Of a stretch of 64,000 nucleotides of DNA, positions 54,143-62,902 are shown piece after piece (the stretch's first letter is position 1; each line of letters begins with the position of its first letter). The stretch is from Cochleicola gelatinilyticus. Its GTDB lineage: Bacteria > Bacteroidota > Bacteroidia > Flavobacteriales > Flavobacteriaceae. Under the pieces are notes generated by a model. That model ran no database searches. It saw nothing but the letters and a program-made list of their open reading frames with translations, and was not told where the DNA came from. The position numbers and the translations under genes are program-made. The stretch is from the NCBI RefSeq assembly GCF_001637325.1, contig NZ_LRXL01000052.1, forward strand, positions 186,001-250,000. Reading direction: 5' to 3'.

Positions 54143-54182
54143 CGATAAAGTTAATAAACTTTAAAGAGTCTACACAGCCCGA

Positions 54183-54968
54183 TTACAGGGATTTTGTGCG
54201 TCCACCATCTACAGGAAGGTTAATTCCGTTAATGTAACTCGCCGCTTCGCTAGCCAAAAAAGCAACTGCATTGGCAATCTCTCCCGGTTGTGCAAAACGT
54301 CGTGCTGGAACCAATCCTTGCATGAATTTACTCGCTTCACTTTCTGTCTTGTTCATTTTTTTTGCTGCGTTGCTAACAATACTTTCAAGTCGATCGGTCG
54401 CTGTAAACCCAGGAAGTACGTTGTTCACAGTAATTCCAAATTGACCTAATTCGTTCGCTAAAGTTTTACTCCAGTTGGCTACAGCTCCGCGAATGGTGTT
54501 GCTTACCCCTAAACCGTCGATAGGCTGTTTTACAGAAGTTGAAATAATATTGATTATTCTTCCGTAGTCAGCTTCTTTCATGCCAGGAACCACCGCTTGT
54601 ACTAATATCTGATTGCACACCAGATGTTGCTGAAATGCATTGGTAAACTCGTCTACTTCCGCAGAAAATATAGGACCTCCTTTCGGCCCACCTGTATTAT
54701 TTAATAAAATGTGAAACGGTTTTTCTTTAACTCGTTCCGTTACTTTTTTCTTCAACTCTTCTGGGTTTGTAAAGTCGGCAACAATGTAATTGTGTTTCTG
54801 TCCTTTTTCGTGAGATAATTCAATAAGAACCTCTTTTAATTTTTCTTCATTTCGAGCAACTAATGTGATTGTAGCTCCCAGTTTAGCTAGTTGTTTAGCA
54901 GAAGCTTTTCCTATTCCGGCAGTACTTCCGCAGACTAATGCGTTTTTATTTGTTAAATCTAAATTCAT
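54183..54968 (-). CDS. SDR-family oxidoreductase-like protein with altered catalytic motif
   Basis: Rossmann-fold short-chain dehydrogenase of 261 residues: ALVCGSTAGIGKASAKQL (TGxxxGIG-like), LLNNTGGPKGG in place of NNAG, IINIISTS with the usual Ser, but the YxxxK site reads SNTIR (GVSNTIRGAVANWSKTLANELG), so both Tyr and Lys are missing. The rest (GITVNNVLPGFTATDRLES, NAVAFLASEAASYINGINLPVDGG) is normal. Related SDR subgroups lacking the tetrad are known. In the kynurenine operon, its role is unknown. Confidence 0.88.
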   Translation of the reverse strand: MNLDLTNKNALVCGSTAGIGKASAKQLAKLGATITLVARNEEKLKEVLIELSHEKGQKHNYIVADFTNPEELKKKVTERVKEKPFHILLNNTGGPKGGPIFSAEVDEFTNAFQQHLVCNQILVQAVVPGMKEADYGRIINIISTSVKQPIDGLGVSNTIRGAVANWSKTLANELGQFGITVNNVLPGFTATDRLESIVSNAAKKMNKTESEASKFMQGLVPARRFAQPGEIANAVAFLASEAASYINGINLPVDGGRTKSL

Positions 54969-55134
54969 AGGTTAAATTTCTTTCTTATAATTGGTACTAT
55001 TTTTCTTTAGTGATAAAATACTATTTTTACCTTTTTAATGGGGCATCATACCTCGTTTACGTATTGTTAGGAGCCAATTTATTTATACGTTAAAGGAAGA
55101 TTTCCCGCGGCTTTTTTAAAATTTCTTTATAGTA

Positions 55135-56586
55135 TCACCTTCCCTCGTATTGTATGCAAATATTTTTAGGCTCAGTAAAGAAGCGCAATGCTTCAAATCC
55201 ACCTTCTCTCCCCATACCACTATCTTTTGTTCCTCCAAAAGGAGTACGGAGATCTCTGTTTAACCATGTATTTACCCAAACAATTCCCGCCTCCAATTGT
55301 TTTGAAATACGCATGGTTCTATCAAGATTGTTCGTCCATAAGGTGGCGGATAGTCCATATTTCGTACCGTTCGCCATCTTCAATACTTCTTCTTCAGTGT
55401 CGAATGGAAGTAACGTAACAACTGGGCCGAAAATCTCTTCTTGATTTACACGACATTGATCGTCGGGAACTTCAATAATTGTGGGTTGTAAATAGTAGCC
55501 ATTCTCTAATCCTTTTACTATAACCTGTTTCCCACCAAATAAAATTTTTCCACCTTCTTTTTCAGCAATACTAATATACGATTGTACTTTTTCTAAATGC
55601 GATTTAGACACCAAAGCCCCGAGGTTGGTTTCTGCATTAAAAGGATCGCCTATTTTAAGCGACGATACTTTGTTTATAAAATCGGTTTTAAATTTATCAT
55701 AGATGGATCGCTCAATAAAGATACGACTTCCACAGAGACAAATCTGCCCTTGATTTGCAAAAGACGAACGTACTGTAATCTCCAACATCTTTTGGTAGTT
55801 GCAATCGGCAAAGATTATGTTCGGATTTTTCCCTCCCAATTCTAACGATAGTTTTTTAAACATTGGGGCTGCTGTTCTTGCGATATGTTCTCCGGTCTTA
55901 GTGCCTCCTGTAAAAGAAATTGCTTTAATATTAGGGTGTTCCACAATGGCTTGCCCTGCAGAAGGACCAGTGCCATGTACAATATTAAGAACTCCTTTGG
56001 GTAGCCCTGCTTCTGTACATATCTCGCCTAATAAGTAGGCAGTCATAGGAGTTACCTCACTAGGTTTTGCAACTACCGTATTTCCTGCCGCAATGGCGGG
56101 TGCAATCTTCCAAGTAAATAAATAAAGAGGTAAATTCCAAGGAGAGATACAGCCCACAACTCCTAAAGGTTGTCGCAAGGTAAAATTCATCGTATTTAGT
56201 CCAGGGCTTTCATGGGCTTCACTGGCAAACTGTGTGATCGCATTTCCGAAGAATCTAAAATTTGAGGACGCTCTGGGTATATCTACTGCCAATGCAAGGC
56301 TTAATGGTTTGCCATTATCTTTGGCTTCTGCTTCAGCCAAAGGAAGTAATTTCTCATCAATAAGATTGGCGATATCTAAAAGAATACGACTTCTTTTTTC
56401 AAGAGTGGTATTAGACCATGAAGGAAAGGCTTCCGAAGCAGCTTTATAAGCCACCGCTACATCGTCAACATTCGAATCGGCAATTTCTGAATAAATGCTA
56501 CCATTGCTCGGATTATAATTATCTAACCATTTCGAAGCAATAGGGTCACAATAGGCGCCATTAATATAATTTTTGATTTTTTGCAT
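55135..56586 (-). CDS. 2-aminomuconate-6-semialdehyde dehydrogenase-type aldehyde dehydrogenase
   Basis: Aldehyde dehydrogenase with ISPWNLPLYLFTWKIAPAIAAGNTVVAKPSEVTP, FTGGTKTGEHIARTA, catalytic Glu in LELGGKNPNI and catalytic Cys in FANQGQICLCGSRIF, then EEIFGPVVTLLPFD. Closest to the 2-hydroxy-/2-aminomuconate semialdehyde branch, and placed after RidA and esterase genes of the kynurenine cluster. ATG 56586 (MQKIKNYINGAYC, 483 residues) is chosen; the frame extends to 56637 but those codons lie inside the preceding gene. Confidence 0.88.
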   Translation of the reverse strand: MQKIKNYINGAYCDPIASKWLDNYNPSNGSIYSEIADSNVDDVAVAYKAASEAFPSWSNTTLEKRSRILLDIANLIDEKLLPLAEAEAKDNGKPLSLALAVDIPRASSNFRFFGNAITQFASEAHESPGLNTMNFTLRQPLGVVGCISPWNLPLYLFTWKIAPAIAAGNTVVAKPSEVTPMTAYLLGEICTEAGLPKGVLNIVHGTGPSAGQAIVEHPNIKAISFTGGTKTGEHIARTAAPMFKKLSLELGGKNPNIIFADCNYQKMLEITVRSSFANQGQICLCGSRIFIERSIYDKFKTDFINKVSSLKIGDPFNAETNLGALVSKSHLEKVQSYISIAEKEGGKILFGGKQVIVKGLENGYYLQPTIIEVPDDQCRVNQEEIFGPVVTLLPFDTEEEVLKMANGTKYGLSATLWTNNLDRTMRISKQLEAGIVWVNTWLNRDLRTPFGGTKDSGMGREGGFEALRFFTEPKNICIQYEGR

Positions 56587-56599
56587 GGGTTGTAAAATG

Positions 56600-57436
56600 C
56601 TATTTTTTTGTTTCTGAAAATATTGTTTCGAAAGCACTATACACGGCTAAATGTAACGCATCGCCATGATCTTGTTTCTCTAGAAAATGATAGTAAACTT
56701 TTGTATTCTTCTTCTTATTTTGATTTAGAGTATTGTATAGTTCTTTTGCAACTCGCTTCATGATTGGTCCTTCTTCACCTACAGCGATATAAATAGATTT
56801 TTCTGAATTATAGGAGGTAGGAGTGGTTTTTAATAACGATTCATAATCGTACCAAAGACTTGGACTCACGATAATGTAATTGGTAAAAAGGTTGGGTTTT
56901 TTATAGAGAATTTCTGTCGCAACCAATCCGCCGAGCGATTGTCCGATGAGTGTTTTTTGTGAAGTCACTCTGTATTTATTTTCAACAAAAGGTTGTACTT
57001 CCTTTTCTAGGTACTTGATGAATGTTTCTGAATGACCTGTCGTTGGATACTCTTTTTTGTATTCTTCATCGGTAGAAGGGTAGGTATAATCACGTTTACG
57101 ATCTACATTAGCAATACCTACGACGATTGTTTCCGGAATCATATTGATCCATGAAAAGGAACCAAATTGTACCAGTCCTGCGATATGAATAAAATCTTCA
57201 TCGACCGAGCCGTCTAACAAATAAATAACAGGGTATTCTGTTTCAGAATTTTGGTGGTATCCATTTGGAAGGTAGATATTTAAAGTGCGTTGTTCGTTCA
57301 ATAACTGCGATTGTAAGGTCACAGTTTCCCCAATGGTGAACGGTTGTATGTCGATATCAGAATTGGGTTGTTCTTGCTGTGCATGTAGGGAAGCACTGAG
57401 ACAACATATTCCGAAGAAAATATTTTTCCAATTCAT
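56600..57436 (-). CDS. Secreted alpha/beta-hydrolase esterase (Fes/esterase D type)
   Basis: Signal peptide 1-19 (CCLSASLHAQ) and an alpha/beta hydrolase domain of the putative esterase class: RTLNIYLPNGYHQNSETEYPVIYLLDGS, the nucleophile elbow GQSLGG near residue 165, YIIVSPSLWYDYESLL and a late His in KQDHGDALHL. 278 residues. It sits within a cytoplasmic catabolic operon between RidA (16 bases) and the dehydrogenase (13 bases), although it is exported. Not a typical kynurenine formamidase. Substrate unknown. Confidence 0.85.
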   Translation of the reverse strand: MNWKNIFFGICCLSASLHAQQEQPNSDIDIQPFTIGETVTLQSQLLNEQRTLNIYLPNGYHQNSETEYPVIYLLDGSVDEDFIHIAGLVQFGSFSWINMIPETIVVGIANVDRKRDYTYPSTDEEYKKEYPTTGHSETFIKYLEKEVQPFVENKYRVTSQKTLIGQSLGGLVATEILYKKPNLFTNYIIVSPSLWYDYESLLKTTPTSYNSEKSIYIAVGEEGPIMKRVAKELYNTLNQNKKKNTKVYYHFLEKQDHGDALHLAVYSAFETIFSETKK

Positions 57437-57452
57437 AATTGTTTAATTTAAA

Positions 57453-57869
57453 TTAGGCTTTTTTATATGCTACCGCTTTAATTTCCACAACCAAATGTGG
57501 ATGTGGTAATTGGTGTACGGCAACCGTAGTTCGGGTAGGGCCTGTTTCTTTTTTAAAGTATTCTGCATATACCTCATTGTAGCCAGCAAAATCGTTCATG
57601 TTAACCAAAAAACTGGTAACATCTACAACATCTTCCATAGTAGCGCCTTCGGTTGCGAGATAATCTTTAATATTTTCTAATACCGCTCGGGTTTGTTCTT
57701 TTATATCCAATCGCATGCTGCCCATTTCGTCTATTTGGTGCACCCCCGCAAAGGTATTGTCGGGTAATCGGGAACTTGTACCGCTCATGTATATAAAATC
57801 GCCCACTCTTTTTACATGTGGGTAAGCGCCTCTGGGCGTTGCTTTTCCATCAATTAAATTACTTTTCAT
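57453..57869 (-). CDS. RidA-family protein, probable 2-aminomuconate deaminase
   Basis: 138-residue YjgF/RidA fold: [103 protein letters not shown]. The conserved Arg (GPTRTTV) and Glu (VEIKAVA) of the active site are present. RidA-like proteins serve as 2-aminomuconate deaminase in the 2-nitrobenzoate and kynurenine pathways, and the neighbours fit that task. Four bases after the monooxygenase gene. Confidence 0.88.
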   Translation of the reverse strand: MKSNLIDGKATPRGAYPHVKRVGDFIYMSGTSSRLPDNTFAGVHQIDEMGSMRLDIKEQTRAVLENIKDYLATEGATMEDVVDVTSFLVNMNDFAGYNEVYAEYFKKETGPTRTTVAVHQLPHPHLVVEIKAVAYKKA

Positions 57870-57873
57870 TGTT

Positions 57874-59289
57874 TTATTTTAAATTGCGAACTACCGCATC
57901 GTCGTGCAGTATTTCTTCGGTTTCTTTTTTTACTTTTTCAAGTTTTTCTTCTAAGCTGAACGAGTCGGGAAGTTTTCCGTCGTCTATGAGATTTAGAATA
58001 GCTTTATCCTGTGCTCGCCCACGGTGTAAGGCATCAGAATAGGTGATGTTTTCATTAAAGGTAACTAGCGAATATTTTGAATAATATTTCTCGGGAAATT
58101 CAGCTTCAAAAGCAGTTTCTAACTTTCTTTTTTTCTGAAACAAAGGACTTGCCGTGTGTTCTTTCATTTCGTGAAAATTATCTACCGCCAAATCGGCAAT
58201 TGCATCGGTATCTTTTTTTCGAGCGGCTTCGTACGTTTGAAAGATTTCAGCCCAATGAGACTCTTTTCCTTCCGAAGAAAACTTTTCTAAGATCTCATCA
58301 AATACCACCACATCTTCAAACGAAGCGTTCATTCCTTGTCCGTAAAAAGGAACAATAGCATGGGCTGCATCTCCTAAGAGTAAAGTCTTGCCATAGCTAC
58401 TCCAGGGAGAACATTTTATAGTTCCTAAGGGGCCTGTGGGATTGCTAAAAAATTCTTCTGCTAAATGTGGCATTAATTCGACTGCATCGGGAAATTCTTT
58501 ATTAAAGTATTCGTGAACCATTTCTCGTGTGGTAAGCGTATCGAAACAATAATCACTGTTGGAGTAGGGTAAAAATAGGGTGACCGTAAAACTGCCGTCA
58601 AGGTTAGGTAATGCAATAAGCATGTCTTCACCACGTGGCCAAATATGCAATGCGTTGATATAGGTTCGGTATCCTCCATCTTCTGCTGGTGGAATTGAGA
58701 TTTCTTTATACCCGTGAGTAAGCCATTCTTGTGAAAAACTAAAAAGGAATTTTTTATGATTAAACATGCTTTTTCGAACAGATGATCCTGCGCCATCGGT
58801 TCCTAGAATAATATCACCAGCGAGGGTGACTTCTTCATTGGTGTCGTATTTTTTAAAGGTGGCAGAGGCATTTTCAAGATCTACTGTTTTACATCCATGA
58901 TTAAATTTTAGGGTTACATTAGGCATTTTTTCTGCTTTGTCTAACAGCAACATGTTTAATCCTGGACGTGAAATTGAATTAATGTATTCGTTAGTTCGTC
59001 CACTGTATTTACTTAAAAAAGTAGCTCCTTTCCTGTCGTGGATCATTCGTCCATGCATGGGAATGCAAAGTTTTTTAGCTGCTTCTTCTACACCTGCAAG
59101 TCTTAACCCTTTTAATCCTCGATCGCTTAAGGCAAGGTTGATAGAGCGTCCGGCATCTTGCGTTTCTTTGCGTAGATCTGGACGTTTTTCAACTAAAGTC
59201 ACTTCGTGTCCGCGTTGTGCCATTCGTAATGCCAAAAGGCTTCCGCAAAGGCCAGCTCCTATAATTAATATGTTACTTTTTTCTTTCAT
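57874..59289 (-). CDS. kmo: Kynurenine 3-monooxygenase
   Basis: FAD-dependent aromatic hydroxylase: FAD motif [35 protein letters not shown]-specific [23 protein letters not shown], the DG motif [19 protein letters not shown], and [28 protein letters not shown]. Makes 3-hydroxykynurenine from kynurenine with NADPH and O2. 471 residues; the C-terminal 60 residues include a hydrophilic helix, not a clear membrane anchor as in eukaryotes. 40 bases after kynU. Confidence 0.93.
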   Translation of the reverse strand: MKEKSNILIIGAGLCGSLLALRMAQRGHEVTLVEKRPDLRKETQDAGRSINLALSDRGLKGLRLAGVEEAAKKLCIPMHGRMIHDRKGATFLSKYSGRTNEYINSISRPGLNMLLLDKAEKMPNVTLKFNHGCKTVDLENASATFKKYDTNEEVTLAGDIILGTDGAGSSVRKSMFNHKKFLFSFSQEWLTHGYKEISIPPAEDGGYRTYINALHIWPRGEDMLIALPNLDGSFTVTLFLPYSNSDYCFDTLTTREMVHEYFNKEFPDAVELMPHLAEEFFSNPTGPLGTIKCSPWSSYGKTLLLGDAAHAIVPFYGQGMNASFEDVVVFDEILEKFSSEGKESHWAEIFQTYEAARKKDTDAIADLAVDNFHEMKEHTASPLFQKKRKLETAFEAEFPEKYYSKYSLVTFNENITYSDALHRGRAQDKAILNLIDDGKLPDSFSLEEKLEKVKKETEEILHDDAVVRNLK

Positions 59290-59328
59290 GGTTCAAGAAT
59301 AGAATTTTTACAATGGCCTGTTATAGTT

Positions 59329-60591
59329 TTATGCAAGTACTTCTTTGAGTCGCTGGGTAAAATGAAAAACATCCTCGAAACTGTTATATAGTGGAGTAGG
59401 GGCGATTCGAATTACATCGGGCTCTCGCCAGTCACTTATTACGCCTGCTTCTGTAAGTTTTTTATGAATATTTTTATCAGCATTACGAACTTGTATGGAT
59501 AATTGGCACCCTCGTTGTGTCGGATCTTTGGGGGTAATAATAGTTATTCGATCGTTTTTAAGGTTATTTATTAAAAACTCAAGGTACCCGGTAAGTTTTT
59601 CCGATTTATTCCGAAGATTTTGAAACCCCGCCTCCTCGAACGTATCTAGTGAGGCACGAATAGCTGCCATTGATAAAATGGGTGGATTGCTTAGTTGCCA
59701 ACCTTCTGCGCCCGGTAATGGATCGAAGTCGTGACGCATGTTAAAACGAGTATCTTTGTTATGTCCCCACCAACCTGCGAAACGTTTTAACTGTTCATTA
59801 TTAGCATGTCGCTCATGAACAAAACAACCTCCCAAACTTCCTGGACCACTGTTTAAATATTTATAAGTACACCAAACTGCAAAGTCGGCCCCAGTGTCGT
59901 GAAGGTTGGGTTGAATATTTCCCGCACCATGCGCCAGATCGAATCCTACCATTGCACCATGTCTATGTCCTAATTCGGTAATTTTTTCTAACGGAAAGTG
60001 CTGTCCTGTATAATAATTAGTGCTTCCAATCATAAGTAACGCAACCGACTCTCCGTGTTCTTTTAGGATACTCTCTAGATCTTCAAAACGACAAAGTTCT
60101 TCTCCTTTACGAGGTTTCCATAAAATAAGCCCCTCTTTTGCATCGAAACCATGAAATTTCAACTGACTCTCCATGGCGTATTTATCACTGGGAAAAGCAT
60201 CACTTTCCACGATAATTTTATACCGGATTTTTGTAGGTTGGTAAAACGATACCATCATTAAATGAAGGTTGGTAGTTAGTGTGTTCATAATAACTACTTC
60301 GGAAGGTTTCGCCCCAACAATATTAGCCATAGGTTTTGCTAGAGCTTCGTGATAAGGAAGCCATGGGTTTTTACCTTCGGTATGCCCCTCAACCCCAAGA
60401 TTCGCCCAGTCATCTAATTCATCTTGAATGTATTTTGAAGTAATTTTGGGTTGTAGCCCTAGAGAATTTCCACAGAGATAAATCAACTCGTTTCCGTTAG
60501 AATCTTTCGGAAGTAAAAAACGTTGGCGGAAGTGAGAAAGATCATCATTTTCATCACATTTTCGAGCATAACTTAAATCATTTGTGTGCAT
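59329..60591 (-). CDS. kynU: Kynureninase
   Basis: PLP enzyme that cuts (3-hydroxy)kynurenine to (3-hydroxy)anthranilate and alanine. Family signatures: FLPKDSNGNELIYLCGNSLGLQPK, VVIMNTLTTNLHLMMVSFYQPT, HGAMVGFDLAHGAGNIQPNLHDTGADFAVWCTYKYLNSGPGSLGGCFVHERH with the PLP Lys in TYKYLN, FAGWWGHNKDTRF and QRGCQLSIQV. 420 residues. First gene of the cluster, with a -7 element about 29 bases before the ATG. Confidence 0.96.
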   Translation of the reverse strand: MHTNDLSYARKCDENDDLSHFRQRFLLPKDSNGNELIYLCGNSLGLQPKITSKYIQDELDDWANLGVEGHTEGKNPWLPYHEALAKPMANIVGAKPSEVVIMNTLTTNLHLMMVSFYQPTKIRYKIIVESDAFPSDKYAMESQLKFHGFDAKEGLILWKPRKGEELCRFEDLESILKEHGESVALLMIGSTNYYTGQHFPLEKITELGHRHGAMVGFDLAHGAGNIQPNLHDTGADFAVWCTYKYLNSGPGSLGGCFVHERHANNEQLKRFAGWWGHNKDTRFNMRHDFDPLPGAEGWQLSNPPILSMAAIRASLDTFEEAGFQNLRNKSEKLTGYLEFLINNLKNDRITIITPKDPTQRGCQLSIQVRNADKNIHKKLTEAGVISDWREPDVIRIAPTPLYNSFEDVFHFTQRLKEVLA

Positions 60592-60619
60592 AGAGGAAAG
60601 ATACTTTTAGCGTGTCTAA

Positions 60620-60627
60620 CAAAATTA
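60620..60627 (-). promoter_or_regulatory. -7 element for kynurenine operon
   Basis: Minus strand TAATTTTG matches TAnnTTTG; last base 29 bases before the kynU ATG at 60591. Confidence 0.45.
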
Positions 60628-60723
60628 ACGATTAATATCGGTAATTATATGCATATTGACAACCATTTGAGTAGATGCATACGGCAAATCATAGTAGATG
60701 AAAGTAGGTTTCAAAATAGTTTT

Positions 60724-60731
60724 TATCTTTG
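60724..60731 (+). promoter_or_regulatory. -7 element for the haloperoxidase-like gene
   Basis: TATCTTTG matches TAnnTTTG, 11 bases before ATG 60743. It lies downstream of the alternative start at 60698 and so supports the shorter protein. Confidence 0.5.
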
Positions 60732-60742
60732 AAAGAAAACAC

Positions 60743-62902
60743 ATGAAACGATTCGTATTACTGCTAGGGTGTATGATGGTTTTTTTTCAGGGAGTTGCTC
60801 AGTCGATAGCGCGCGAATGGAATGAAGAAGTACTAAACGGAATAAGGAATGATTTTGCTCGTCCTACCGTTCACGCTAGAAACCTGTTTCATTCCTCGAT
60901 CCTAATGTACGATCTGTGGGCGGTTTTTGAAGATACTGCTACTCCTTTTTTTCTTGGGAAACAATTCGGCAATTACTTTTGTGATTTTGAAGGGTTTGAA
61001 CCAGACGAGTCCATTCCGGAAGCTCGAGAAAAGGCAATAAGTTACGCAGTGTATCGACTGATGAAACATCGATTTTCTTTGGCTCCTGGGAAGGAAGAAA
61101 TATACGAATCGATCGAAACCTTAATGACAACCCATAATTACGATACGTCTTTTACAAGTACAGCTTATCAATCGGGAAATGCAGCAGCTTTAGGTAATTA
61201 TTTAGCAGCTCAGCTCATTGCTTTTGGATTACAGGATGGTTCTAATGAAGCGAACGATTATGCCAATTTATTTTATGAACCTATAAATAATCCTTTAGTT
61301 ACCGCAATTTCAGGGTCGACTGGTTTGAATGATCCTAATAGGTGGCAACCATTGAGTATTGAAAATTTTGTAGATCAAAGTGGCAATACAATTCCTGGAG
61401 GAACACCAGAATTTTTAAGTCCAGAATGGGGAATTGTAACTCCTTTTGCTCTAACTGAAGAAGATCTTACCATACACGAAACTCCAGAATTCGATTTTTG
61501 GACCTATCACGATCCCGGACCACCCTCGTATATTCAAGAAGGATTGGGGATTGAAGATCCTTATAAATGGGGATTTGCGTTAGTTGCCGCATGGAGCTCT
61601 CACCTTTCTATGGAAGATACAACTATGATAGATATCTCACCTCGCAATATAGGAAATATCGAAAGTACGACCTTTCCAACTACGTTCGAGGGTTTTAAAG
61701 ATTTTTACAAATATGAAAATGGGGGTGATTCCAGCACTGGGCGTATTACCAATCCTGTAACAGGAATGCCATATCAAGAACAACAAGTGCTTCGGGGTAA
61801 TTATACTAGAGTTCTAGCAGAATTTTGGGCAGATGGCCCCGATAGTGAAACACCGCCTGGGCATTGGTTTACGATTTTGAATTATGTAAACGATCAACCA
61901 AGTTTAATTAAAAAATTTAAAGGACAAGGACACGTGTTGTCTAATTTAGAGTGGGATGTTAAAGGATATTTTCTTTTGGGTGGAGCTATGCACGATGCAG
62001 CAATTACGGCTTGGGGAAGTAAAGGGTATTACGATTATATTCGACCCATTAGTGCAATTCGATATATGGTTTCTAATGGCCAGTCGAGTGATCCAGCACT
62101 TCCAAACTATCATCCCCATGGCATGCCTTTAATTGATGGGTTTAGTGAGTTAATAAAAGAAGATGATCCTTTGGTTGGAAACTTTCAAGAGAATTTAAAT
62201 AAAGTTAAGCTATATGCTTGGCGAGGTCCTGATTACATTGTTGATCCTGCTCTTGACATTGCTGGGGTAGACTGGATTTTAGGGTCAGAATGGTTTCCGT
62301 ATCAACGAGCTTCTTTTGTGACCCCACCATTTGCCGGTTATTTTAGTGGTCATTCTACCTATTCGAGAGCAGCCGCAGAAATCCTAACGTTATTAACGGG
62401 AACGGAATATTTTCCCGGTGGGATGGGTGTTTTCGATATTGAAGCAAATTCTTTTTTAAAATTTGAGGTAGGTCCTACAGCATCGATGCAATTGCAGTGG
62501 GCAACCTACTATGATGCCAGCGATCAAACAAGTTTGTCTAGAATATGGGGAGGAATTCATCCTCCTATTGATGATATTCCAGGACGCATTGCGGGCGCTA
62601 AAATAGGGAAAGATGCATTTCAATTAGGGAGTGATTATTTTACTAGCAACCCTGCTTCAGGAGGAATTATATATCCTAATCCTGCAACAGACGAAATAAC
62701 TATTGTAAACGATGTTGAAGGTCCTGTATCTGCGATAATAAATGATATGGCAGGACGACGTGTCTTTTTTGAACAGGTTTCATTTGATGCAACCAACCGA
62801 ACTCGAATTTCAATTTCAAATTTGAGTCAAGGGGTTTATTTTATAAGCCTTGTTAACAATTCTGGCAAGAAAATTTTGGTAAAGCGTTTGCTGAAAAGAT
62901 AA
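60743..62902 (+). CDS. Vanadium-dependent haloperoxidase/PAP2-superfamily protein with T9SS type A domain
   Basis: Signal peptide MKRFVLLLGCMMVFFQGVAQ, a helical domain starting SIAREWNEEVLNGIRNDFARPTVHARNLFHSSILMYDLWAVF, then the PAP2/haloperoxidase core: MHDAAITAWGSKGYYDYIRPISAIRYM, phosphate/vanadate-binding FSGHSTYSRAAAEIL and SRIWGGIHPPIDDIPGR. The last 75 residues (GGIIYPNPATDEITIVND to KKILVKRLLKR) are a type A T9SS sorting domain, so it acts outside the cell. 719 residues from ATG 60743. Whether it oxidises halides or acts as a phosphatase cannot be told from sequence. Ends exactly where the convergent lipoprotein gene ends. Confidence 0.85.
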   Translation: MKRFVLLLGCMMVFFQGVAQSIAREWNEEVLNGIRNDFARPTVHARNLFHSSILMYDLWAVFEDTATPFFLGKQFGNYFCDFEGFEPDESIPEAREKAISYAVYRLMKHRFSLAPGKEEIYESIETLMTTHNYDTSFTSTAYQSGNAAALGNYLAAQLIAFGLQDGSNEANDYANLFYEPINNPLVTAISGSTGLNDPNRWQPLSIENFVDQSGNTIPGGTPEFLSPEWGIVTPFALTEEDLTIHETPEFDFWTYHDPGPPSYIQEGLGIEDPYKWGFALVAAWSSHLSMEDTTMIDISPRNIGNIESTTFPTTFEGFKDFYKYENGGDSSTGRITNPVTGMPYQEQQVLRGNYTRVLAEFWADGPDSETPPGHWFTILNYVNDQPSLIKKFKGQGHVLSNLEWDVKGYFLLGGAMHDAAITAWGSKGYYDYIRPISAIRYMVSNGQSSDPALPNYHPHGMPLIDGFSELIKEDDPLVGNFQENLNKVKLYAWRGPDYIVDPALDIAGVDWILGSEWFPYQRASFVTPPFAGYFSGHSTYSRAAAEILTLLTGTEYFPGGMGVFDIEANSFLKFEVGPTASMQLQWATYYDASDQTSLSRIWGGIHPPIDDIPGRIAGAKIGKDAFQLGSDYFTSNPASGGIIYPNPATDEITIVNDVEGPVSAIINDMAGRRVFFEQVSFDATNRTRISISNLSQGVYFISLVNNSGKKILVKRLLKR

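Noticed and set aside
53967-54182. Truncated HAAO gene remnant
   Set aside because: No reading frame in this gap shows cupin motifs; only the palindromic element is visible.
56587-56637. N-terminal extension of the aminomuconate semialdehyde dehydrogenase
   Set aside because: It would overlap the end of the esterase gene; the normal family start MQKIKNYINGAYC is at 56586.
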